A stretch of DNA of 64,000 nucleotides, from positions 1 to 64,000 of the forward strand of contig CP053915.1 in assembly GCA_021496925.1 (NCBI GenBank), given 5' to 3'. Positions 57,104 to 64,000 of the stretch are shown piece after piece. The stretch is from Acidovorax sp. YS12 (GTDB lineage: Bacteria; Pseudomonadota; Gammaproteobacteria; Burkholderiales; Burkholderiaceae_C). A program made the position numbers and the translations under genes. The notes beneath the pieces are model-generated. The model searched no databases. It was given only the letters and a program-made list of their open reading frames with translations, and was not told the DNA's origin. How positions within the stretch are numbered: position 1 is the stretch's first letter; every line of letters starts with the position of its first letter.

Positions 57104-59704
57104 TCAAATAAGCAGCAGCTCACGCGCGCGGCGAATGGCCTGCGAGCGGGTGGTAACGCCGAGCTTTTCGTGGATGCCCTTGCGGTGGGTTTTGACCGTG
57201 CCCTCGGAGATGCCCAGGCGCGTGGCAATCTCTTTGTTGATGAGTCCCTCGGCCATCAGCGCAATGATCTGGCCCTCGCGCGGACTCAACGCGCCGTGGG
57301 GCTGGCAGCCCCGAGGGGAATCCAAAGCGGCTTGCGGGGCCAATTGCGGTTTGATGAGCGGTTTGAGCACTTCGTCCACATAGCGCATTGCGCTGTCGGG
57401 CAGCGCATGCGCCGCAGCCGTGCAGTTGGCGAGGATGTCCACCACCCGGTGCGCATCCTCCAGCATCTGGCGCAGCAGGCCGCCCAGCCGGGCGATCTCC
57501 ACGGCCTCACGCAGATGGGCCAGGGCCGCGCCGGTGCGGCGCTGGGCATGGTGCGTGCGCATCAGCAGCACATGGTGGCGCAGCCTCAGGCGGTTGCTGG
57601 CCCCGCCGATGAAGGCTGCGGGCATGCGCGCCAGATGGCGCTGCGCCTCGCGTGGCTGGCCCAGCTCCAGCATCAGCTGTGCCGCTGCATGCAGCGCGGG
57701 GGCACGGGCCAGCATGGCGCGGCCATCTTCGTCATCGGATGCCAGCAGCGCCGCCAGCGGTTCGGTGTCTAGCCATTGCCGGGCGGGCTGCCATTGGCCG
57801 CTGCGCGTCAGCTCGCGCAGCCGGATGACGGCCAGCGCATCGCGCAGGCGGGGCAGGTGGCGTTCGTGCGCGAAGGCTTCGCCTGCCCGCAGGATGGCCT
57901 CTGCCGCTTCCCATCCTCCTTGCTGGCAGGCCATGGCAGCGGCTGCGGCGTAGCTGTCGGCATACAGCCTGACCCAGCCGTTGACGGTGCGGATGCGTGC
58001 CAGCGCCGGGGCGATCAAGGCCATCGCCGCGTCGGGCTGGTTGCCCTCGTACAGCACGATGCCCTGGTGCAGTTGGGTGCTGAGGACTTCATAGCTTTCA
58101 GGGTGGCCCTCGATGTGCGCCAGACGCCAGGCGTCTTCGATGCAGCGCTGCGCATCGGCCACGCTGTGCAGCGCCAGCATGGCCGATGACTGGTGTTGGC
58201 GCACCCACATTGCGGCCTTGTTCCGCACGGGCTGGGGCAGGGCGGCCATGCCCGCGTTGCATACGTCCAGCGCCTCGGCGTAACGCGCTGCATCCAGATG
58301 CGCCAAGGCCAGCACCGATGCGATGCTGGCTGCCAGCACGGGCTGCGGGTCTTGGTGGCGCTCCATCGCCTGCGCCAGTTGCGACAGGCCGCAGGGCGCG
58401 ACGGGTTCATCGAACACCAGCCGGAAGACGGCGCACATCATGTCCGCCCACGTTTTGGCGGTGGCGGCGTCGCAGCCTGCATCCAGCCGGGTGAAGCCAT
58501 CGGTCAAGGCCCACGCCTGCCGGAACGCGGTGTGCGCCTGCCGCTGTCTGCCGCGCCGGATGCGCTGGTAGGTCTGCCCCAGAAACAGCAGTGGCCACTG
58601 CGCCGCGCTGGCCGGGGGCAGCAGGCGCGGTGCGAGTGTGTCGGGTCCGTCGTCCACATCGACGTTGATGGCGCCGACATGTTCGATGATGCGTGCGGCC
58701 TGCTGCGGGTCATCCAAAGCAGCGGCATGGCGCACGGCCTCTGCGCCAAAGCCGTGCTGGCGGAACCAGTCGGCGGCGAACTGCTTGAGCTGGGCGTGCC
58801 GCGCAGGGCGGCTGCGCCGCAGGCGCTGGCGCAGGTGCTGGCCGAAAGCCGGGTGGAACATGGCCCATTCGCGGGCGGCATCGCGCCAGCGCAAAAACAG
58901 CCCGGCGCGAATGTGCGCGTCCACCAGTGGCCAGGCGCAAGGCGGCTCGGGCAGGGCGTGGAGCAGGGCGGGGGTGAAGCGTTCCAGCACCGCCAGTTGG
59001 GCCAGTGCATCGAGCGTGGGCGGCGCGATGCGCAGGCACACCACGTCGTCGAAGTACTCGGCCATCGCTGCGGGCAGGGGCCAGTCGCCTTCCGCGCTGG
59101 TGTCGATGGCGATGGGCCATTCAGTGAAAAACCGCAGGCCCGCCGCCCAGCCTTCCAGAAAGCGGTTCAGGTGCCGCGCCTGCAGAGCGTTGTACGCGGG
59201 CGCCAGCAGCGCGGCTGCCTCGTCATCGTCCAGCCGCAGCGCATCGGGGCCGATGGCGCGCACCAGCCCGCGCAGGCGCGCATCCTGCAGCGCCGCACCG
59301 CGCAGCGGCAGGCCAGCGGCGATCACGCGCGCCGTGGGCGGCAGGCCCGCCAGCAGCCCTTCCACCAGGGTTTGCGCGGCGGGCGCGGGCAACTGGTCCA
59401 GTCCGTCGATGAAGGCGCTGGCGCCTGCGGCCAGGGGCGTGCACAAGGCCTGGTGCAAATCCGCCTGCAGCCGCGCCGGGTCGCCGTGCGCAGGCGAGAG
59501 CATCAGCCACGCCACGGCGGCGCCCTCGGCATGCAACTGGGCGTGGGCGTTGGCGAGCAGCACTGTCTTGCCGCTGCCCGGCAGGCCGTGCACCAGCGTG
59601 AGCCGACCCAGGCCGCCGTCCAGCAGTTGCCGGGTCAGTGCGGGCCGGGGGAGGGTGGCGGCTGCCAGCGCAGGGGGCGCCAGGTGCGATGCGGTGAGGG
59701 GCAC
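57104..59704 (-). CDS. MalT-like LuxR-family ATP-dependent regulator
   Basis: An 866-aa STAND-type regulator. The P-loop is VHGLPGSGKTVLLANA (residues 39-54), a helical repeat region fills the middle, and the C-terminal LuxR HTH is LSPREGQIIALMAEGLINKEIATRLGISEGTVKTHRKGIHEKLG. It begins at GTG 59704, 8 nt after the mfd stop, so it may be co-transcribed with mfd. Such proteins need an inducer and ATP to activate their targets. The adjacent secreted-protein cluster is a candidate target, by location only. Confidence 0.88.
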   Translation of the reverse strand: MPLTASHLAPPALAAATLPRPALTRQLLDGGLGRLTLVHGLPGSGKTVLLANAHAQLHAEGAAVAWLMLSPAHGDPARLQADLHQALCTPLAAGASAFIDGLDQLPAPAAQTLVEGLLAGLPPTARVIAAGLPLRGAALQDARLRGLVRAIGPDALRLDDDEAAALLAPAYNALQARHLNRFLEGWAAGLRFFTEWPIAIDTSAEGDWPLPAAMAEYFDDVVCLRIAPPTLDALAQLAVLERFTPALLHALPEPPCAWPLVDAHIRAGLFLRWRDAAREWAMFHPAFGQHLRQRLRRSRPARHAQLKQFAADWFRQHGFGAEAVRHAAALDDPQQAARIIEHVGAINVDVDDGPDTLAPRLLPPASAAQWPLLFLGQTYQRIRRGRQRQAHTAFRQAWALTDGFTRLDAGCDAATAKTWADMMCAVFRLVFDEPVAPCGLSQLAQAMERHQDPQPVLAASIASVLALAHLDAARYAEALDVCNAGMAALPQPVRNKAAMWVRQHQSSAMLALHSVADAQRCIEDAWRLAHIEGHPESYEVLSTQLHQGIVLYEGNQPDAAMALIAPALARIRTVNGWVRLYADSYAAAAAMACQQGGWEAAEAILRAGEAFAHERHLPRLRDALAVIRLRELTRSGQWQPARQWLDTEPLAALLASDDEDGRAMLARAPALHAAAQLMLELGQPREAQRHLARMPAAFIGGASNRLRLRHHVLLMRTHHAQRRTGAALAHLREAVEIARLGGLLRQMLEDAHRVVDILANCTAAAHALPDSAMRYVDEVLKPLIKPQLAPQAALDSPRGCQPHGALSPREGQIIALMAEGLINKEIATRLGISEGTVKTHRKGIHEKLGVTTRSQAIRRARELLLI

Positions 59705-59712
59705 GGGGTGTT

Positions 59713-62700
59713 TCAGCCGCTAAAAACGGTAAGCGGCTGCCCCAGGCTGCGCAGCAGGTCGCGCACCATCTGCGCGCGCGCGGCGGGGTCGGGCAGGGCG
59801 CGTTCGATGCGCAGCTTCTCGTTGCCCGCGAGCTTGATGTGCTTGTTCTTCTGGATCAGCCCGATGATGGCCATCGGGTCCACCGGCGGCTGCGGCTTGA
59901 AGGTGATGGTGATGACGCCGGGCGCCGCGTCCACCTTCTGCACGCCGTAGGGCTGGCTCAGCACGCGCAGGCGGTGCACGTCGATCAGGGTCTGCGCCTG
60001 CGCGGGCAGCTTGCCGAAGCGGTCCACGATCTCTTCGAGCAGCGCGTCGATCTGCGCGCTGGCCTTGGCGGTGGCCAGCTTCTTGTAGAACGACAGGCGC
60101 AGGTGCACGTCGCCGCAGTAGTCGTTCGGCAGCAGCGCCGGGGCGTGCAGGTTGATGTCGGTGGCGGCCTGCATGGGCGCCAGCAGGTCGGGTTCCTTGC
60201 CGGCCTTGAGGCTGTTCACGGCCTCGGACAGCATCTCGTTGTAGAGCTGGAAGCCGACTTCCAGCATGTTGCCGCTCTGGCTCTCGCCCAGCACCTCGCC
60301 GGCGCCGCGGATCTCCAGGTCGTGCATGGCCAGGTAGAAGCCGCTGCCCAGCTCCTCCATCTGCTGGATGGCTTCCAGGCGCTGCGCGGCCTGCTTCGTT
60401 AACCCCTCGGTGTCGGGCACCAGCAGGTAGGCGTAGGCCTGGTGGTGGCTGCGGCCCACGCGCCCGCGCAGCTGGTGCAGCTGCGCCAGGCCGAACTTGT
60501 CGGCGCGGCTGATGACGATGGTGTTGGCGCTGGGCACGTCGATGCCGGTCTCGATGATGGTGGAGCACAGCAGGATGTTGTAGCGCTGCGCCACGAAGTC
60601 GCGCATCACCTTTTCCAGCTCGCGTTCGGGCATCTGGCCGTGGGCCACGGCGATGCGCGCCTCGGGCAGGAATTCCTCCAGCTTCTGGCGCCGGTTCTCG
60701 ATGGTTTCGACTTCGTTGTGCAGGAAGTAGCACTGCCCGCCGCGCTTCAATTCGCGCAGCACGGCTTCGCGGATCACGCCCTGGCCTTCGTTGCGCACGA
60801 AGGTCTTGATGGCCAGGCGGCGCTGCGGCGCGGTGGCGATGACGGAGAGATCGCGCAGGCCCTCCAGCGCCATGCCCAGCGTGCGCGGGATGGGCGTGGC
60901 GGTGAGTGTGAGCACGTCCACCTCGGCGCGCAGCTGCTTCATGGCCTCCTTGTGGCGCACGCCGAAGCGGTGCTCTTCGTCGATGATGAGCAGGCCCAGG
61001 TTCTTGAACTGGGTGGACTCGGAGAGCAGCTTGTGCGTGCCCACCACGATGTCCACCGAGCCGTCGGCAATGCCCTTGATGGCGGCATTGATCTCCTTGC
61101 CCGAGCGGAAGCGCGAGACCTCGGCGATCTTCACCGGCCATTTGCTGAAGCGGTCCACCAGCGTCTGGTAATGCTGCTCGGCCAGCAGCGTGGTGGGCGC
61201 GAGGAAGGCCACCTGCCTGCCGCCCGTGACGGCGACGAAAGCGGCGCGCAGCGCCACCTCGGTCTTGCCGAAGCCCACGTCGCCGCACACCAGGCGGTCC
61301 ATGGGGCGCGGCGAGACCATGTCCTGGATGACGGCATGGATGGCGGCGTTCTGGTCCGCCGTTTCCTCGAAGCCGAAATCGGCCACGAACTGCTCGTAGT
61401 CCTGCGGGCTGTAGCGGAAGGCGTGGCCTTCACGCGCGGCGCGGCGGGCGTAGATGTTGAGCAGCTCGGCGGCGGCGTCGCGCACCTGCTCGGCGGCGCG
61501 GCGCTTGGCCTTGTCCCACTGGCCGCTGCCCAGCTTGTGCAGCGGCGCTTCGTCGGCGGACACGCCCGTGTAGCGGCTGATGAGCTGCAGTTGGCTCACG
61601 GGCACGTAGAGCGTGGCCTTGTCGGCGTACTCCAGGTGCAGGAATTCCTGCAACGCGGGCGAGCCGTCGGGGTTCTGCTGCCCCATGTCCATGTGCACCA
61701 GCCCGCGGTAGCGGCCAATGCCGTGCTGGCTGTGCACCACGGGGTCGCCCACGTTGAGCTCGGACAGGTCCTTGATCAGCGCCTCGACGTCGCTGACCTG
61801 CTCCTGCTTCCTGCGCCGGCGCGTGGTGGGGCCGGCGGCGAACAGCTCGGTCTCGGTGACGAAGTCGATGCCCTGCTCGGCCCAGGCGAAGCCCTGCGCC
61901 AGCGCGGCGGTGGCGATGCCGGTCTTTTCGTCGCCATGGGCCTCGAACTCGGCCAGCGAATCGAAGGCGGGCGGGTTCAGGCCCGAGGCGCGCAGGAAGT
62001 CCAGCAGGCTCTCGCGCCGCCCGTTGCTCTCGGCCAGCAGCAGCACGCGCTGCGGCGTGGCGCGGATGTGCGCCTGCAGCCGCGCCAGCGGGTCCTCGGC
62101 GCCGCGCACCACGGTCAGCTCGGGCAGCTTCTGGGCGAAGGCGTTGTCCTCCACGTCGGCCGTGCCCTCGCGCAGCGCGAGCTGGGCGCAGTCGCGCGCG
62201 CGCTGGTAGAACTGCTCGGCGCTGAGGAACAGCGCATCGGGCGGCAGCGCGGGGCGCTCGGGGTCGCCGGCCAGCATGCGGTGGCGCTCGCGCGTGTCCT
62301 GCCAGAAGCGCTGGAAGGCGCCCTCCAGCTCGCCGTGCAGCACCAGCGTGGCGTGTTCGCCCAGGTAGTCGAACACCGTGGCGGTTTCGTCGAAGAACAG
62401 CGGCAGGTAGTACTCGATGCCGGCCGTGGCCACGCCGTTGCCCATGTCCTTGTAGATGCGGCTCTTGGTCGGGTCGCCTTCGAGCAGCTCGCGCCAGCGG
62501 TTGCGAAAGCGCGCGCGCGCCGCGTCGTCCATGGGGAATTCGCGCCCGGGCAGCAGCCGCACCTCGGGCACGGGGTAGAGGCTGCGCTGGCTGTCGGGGT
62601 CGAAGGTGCGGATGGAGTCGATCTCGTCGTCGAACAGGTCCACGCGGTAGGGCTGCAGCGAACCCATGGGAAACAGGTCGATCAGCCCGCCGCGCACCGC

Positions 62701-63183
62701 GTATTCGCCGGGGCTGACCACCTGGCCCACGTGCTGGTAGCCCGCCAGCGTGAGCTGGGCGCGCAGCTTGGCTTCATCCAGCTTCTGCCGGGTCTTGAAG
62801 TGGAAGGTGTAGCCCGCCAGGAACGACGGCGGCGCCAGCCGGTACAGCGCCGTGGTGGCGGGCACCAGCACCACGTCGGCCTCGCCCTGGGAGATGCGCC
62901 AGAGCGTGGACAGGCGCTCGCTGATCAGGTCCTGGTGCGGCGAGAAGGCGTCGTAGGGCAGCGTTTCCCAGTCGGGGAACATGGCGCAGCGCAGTTCGGG
63001 CGCGAAGAACGCCATTTCGTCGATCAGGCGCCGGGCGTCGGATGCGTCGGCGGTGACGATGGCGACGGTGCGCCGCGCGGCTTTTTCGCGCTCGCCCAGG
63101 CGGGCGAGCAGCAGGGCATCGCTGCTGCCTGCCGGGCGGGGCAGGGCGAAGCGTTTGCCGGGGGAGAGTTTGGGCAGTTGCAT
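59713..63183 (-). CDS. mfd: transcription-repair coupling factor
   Basis: A 1156-aa Mfd that removes stalled RNA polymerase and recruits UvrA. The N-terminal UvrB-like region (about 1-340) is followed by the RNA-polymerase-interacting Tudor-like domain (KLSVGDPVVHSQHGIGRY-type, here LNVGDPVVHSQHGIGRY), then the translocase domain with GDVGFGKTEVALRAAF and IDEEHRFGVRHKE, and motif VI QLRGRVGRSHHQAYAYLL. The C-terminal D7 domain is present. I chose ATG 63183 (MQLPKLSPGKRF); 63207 adds eight residues. Confidence 0.96.
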   Translation of the reverse strand: MQLPKLSPGKRFALPRPAGSSDALLLARLGEREKAARRTVAIVTADASDARRLIDEMAFFAPELRCAMFPDWETLPYDAFSPHQDLISERLSTLWRISQGEADVVLVPATTALYRLAPPSFLAGYTFHFKTRQKLDEAKLRAQLTLAGYQHVGQVVSPGEYAVRGGLIDLFPMGSLQPYRVDLFDDEIDSIRTFDPDSQRSLYPVPEVRLLPGREFPMDDAARARFRNRWRELLEGDPTKSRIYKDMGNGVATAGIEYYLPLFFDETATVFDYLGEHATLVLHGELEGAFQRFWQDTRERHRMLAGDPERPALPPDALFLSAEQFYQRARDCAQLALREGTADVEDNAFAQKLPELTVVRGAEDPLARLQAHIRATPQRVLLLAESNGRRESLLDFLRASGLNPPAFDSLAEFEAHGDEKTGIATAALAQGFAWAEQGIDFVTETELFAAGPTTRRRRKQEQVSDVEALIKDLSELNVGDPVVHSQHGIGRYRGLVHMDMGQQNPDGSPALQEFLHLEYADKATLYVPVSQLQLISRYTGVSADEAPLHKLGSGQWDKAKRRAAEQVRDAAAELLNIYARRAAREGHAFRYSPQDYEQFVADFGFEETADQNAAIHAVIQDMVSPRPMDRLVCGDVGFGKTEVALRAAFVAVTGGRQVAFLAPTTLLAEQHYQTLVDRFSKWPVKIAEVSRFRSGKEINAAIKGIADGSVDIVVGTHKLLSESTQFKNLGLLIIDEEHRFGVRHKEAMKQLRAEVDVLTLTATPIPRTLGMALEGLRDLSVIATAPQRRLAIKTFVRNEGQGVIREAVLRELKRGGQCYFLHNEVETIENRRQKLEEFLPEARIAVAHGQMPERELEKVMRDFVAQRYNILLCSTIIETGIDVPSANTIVISRADKFGLAQLHQLRGRVGRSHHQAYAYLLVPDTEGLTKQAAQRLEAIQQMEELGSGFYLAMHDLEIRGAGEVLGESQSGNMLEVGFQLYNEMLSEAVNSLKAGKEPDLLAPMQAATDINLHAPALLPNDYCGDVHLRLSFYKKLATAKASAQIDALLEEIVDRFGKLPAQAQTLIDVHRLRVLSQPYGVQKVDAAPGVITITFKPQPPVDPMAIIGLIQKNKHIKLAGNEKLRIERALPDPAARAQMVRDLLRSLGQPLTVFSG

Positions 63184-63253
63184 GCGGGCGGCCTGGTGCG
63201 CGCGCAAGGGCGGCAGGCGTTATTTGGAGCGGGGCAATTCTAGAATGGCGCGC

Positions 63254-64000
63254 ATGACCGAGATGCCAGCACCGCCATCCTTCGCCCCCGGCACGCCCGG
63301 GCGTTTCTGGGCCCTGGTGCCCTGCGCGGGCACGGGCTCGCGCGCCGTGCCCGCGGGCGCGGCGGCAGATTTGCCCAAGCAGTACCAGGTGGTGGCGGGC
63401 CACCCGCTGGTGCTGCACACGCTCACGGCGTTCGCCGGCGTGGCGCGGCTCGCGGGCACGCTGGTGGCGGTGGTGCCGGGCGACACATTCCTCGACGCCT
63501 ACCCGCACGCCAGCTACGCCACCGAACCCTGCGGCGGCCCGACGCGCGCGGCCACGGTGCTGGGCGGGCTGCGCGCGCTGCTGGCGCGCGGCGCCGTGCC
63601 CGCCGACTGGGTGCTGGTGCACGACGCGGCGCGCTGCCTCATCACCGCCGAGCGCATCGACGCGCTCATCGACGCCTGCGCGCACGATGCCGTGGGCGGC
63701 CTGCTGGGCCACAAGCTGGCCGACACGCTCAAGACCGCCACCGACGGCCCGGGCGGTGTGCGCGTGGCCAGCACCGTGGAGCGCAGCGACAAGTGGCTGG
63801 CGCAGACGCCGCAGATGTTCCGCATCGGCACGCTGCTGGGCGCCATCGAGCGCGCCGGGCTGTCGGTGACGGACGAGGCCAGCGCCATCGAGGCGGCGGG
63901 CCTGCACCCGCGCCTGGTGCCGGGCGGCGCGCAGAATTTCAAGGTGACCTATCCCGACGACTTCGCCCTGGCCACGGCGGTGCTCATGCTGCGCATGCAC
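63254..64000 (+). CDS. ispD: IspD cytidylyltransferase (partial, runs off the window)
   Basis: 249 codons of 2-C-methyl-D-erythritol 4-phosphate cytidylyltransferase, third step (MEP to CDP-ME) of the MEP isoprenoid pathway. FWALVPCAGTGSRA is the nucleotide-binding loop, then LPKQYQVVAGHPLVLHTL, VLVHDAARCLI and KTATDGPGGVRVASTVERSDKWLAQTPQMF. The gene continues past base 64000. ATG 63254 is preferred, with ATG 63245 in frame. It is divergent from mfd. Confidence 0.94.
   Translation, partial: MTEMPAPPSFAPGTPGRFWALVPCAGTGSRAVPAGAAADLPKQYQVVAGHPLVLHTLTAFAGVARLAGTLVAVVPGDTFLDAYPHASYATEPCGGPTRAATVLGGLRALLARGAVPADWVLVHDAARCLITAERIDALIDACAHDAVGGLLGHKLADTLKTATDGPGGVRVASTVERSDKWLAQTPQMFRIGTLLGAIERAGLSVTDEASAIEAAGLHPRLVPGGAQNFKVTYPDDFALATAVLMLRMH

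Noticed and set aside
60442..63243. A 933-aa open frame on the plus strand
   Set aside because: It is the mirror of mfd in high-GC DNA; its composition is His/Arg/Gly-rich and it has no domain.

Overview
The window reads as a high-GC betaproteobacterium of the family Comamonadaceae (Acidovorax/Alicycliphilus-like). The evidence is the Burkholderiales-type core genes on the right (mfd, ispD, nth, serB, slyX, cobalamin genes), many genes with GTG/ATG starts and GTGA/ATGA overlaps, and dispersed intergenic repeats of a kind I associate with this family. No genus can be fixed from sequence alone. Roughly the left half (1 to about 31.5 kb) is accessory DNA of visibly lower and more mixed GC. From tRNA-Ser(GGA) at 31.6 kb onward the DNA is uniform, very GC-rich core chromosome. 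Left half, in order: a P4-type tyrosine integrase; a HigB/HigA-like toxin-antitoxin pair; an IS110 transposase; an IS5 transposase fragment; a filamentous-phage/plasmid-type replication protein with a divergent AlpA-like HTH gene; an unknown 292-aa protein; and a compact restriction-modification operon (ribbon-helix-helix regulator, N6-adenine-type methylase, XamI-like endonuclease) behind a perfect 9-3-9 palindrome. Next comes a four-gene operon starting with a DUF4338 protein (DruA-like) and ending with a giant DUF1998 helicase (DruE-like). It is a Druantia-type anti-phage system whose two middle genes (950 and 358 aa) I cannot match to the canonical DruB/C/D. It is bounded on the right by a complete IS3-family element with perfect 26-bp ends and on the left by an inverted remnant of a related IS3 element. 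Then comes an overlapping three-gene operon (334, 377, 228 aa) whose first product carries a PD-(D/E)XK-like nuclease signature. This is the best candidate for a poorly described system. The left half ends with an XRE repressor, four copies of a CTACG-N5-CGTAG operator-like palindrome, an orphan flagellin gene and a small set of unknown genes including a C39-like cysteine peptidase. The right half is housekeeping and metabolism. It holds a nucleoside-phosphorylase/PRPP-synthetase pair and dispersed cobalamin genes (cbiB, cobC, cobQ, cobT and a CbiM-like permease), interleaved with methyltransferases and a serine hydrolase. It also holds a diguanylate cyclase, endonuclease III, an aminotransferase with slyX, a nitrosative-stress set (NsrR-like regulator, RIC/YtfE repair protein, truncated globin), an ArgP/LysE-type exporter pair, a MetQ-like binding protein and serB behind an attenuator-like hairpin. 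A small secreted/IPTL-CTERM protein cluster sits beside a MalT-like LuxR regulator, followed by mfd and the start of ispD. At least seven copies of one small repeat family sit at gene ends in this half, one of them in frame inside cbiB.
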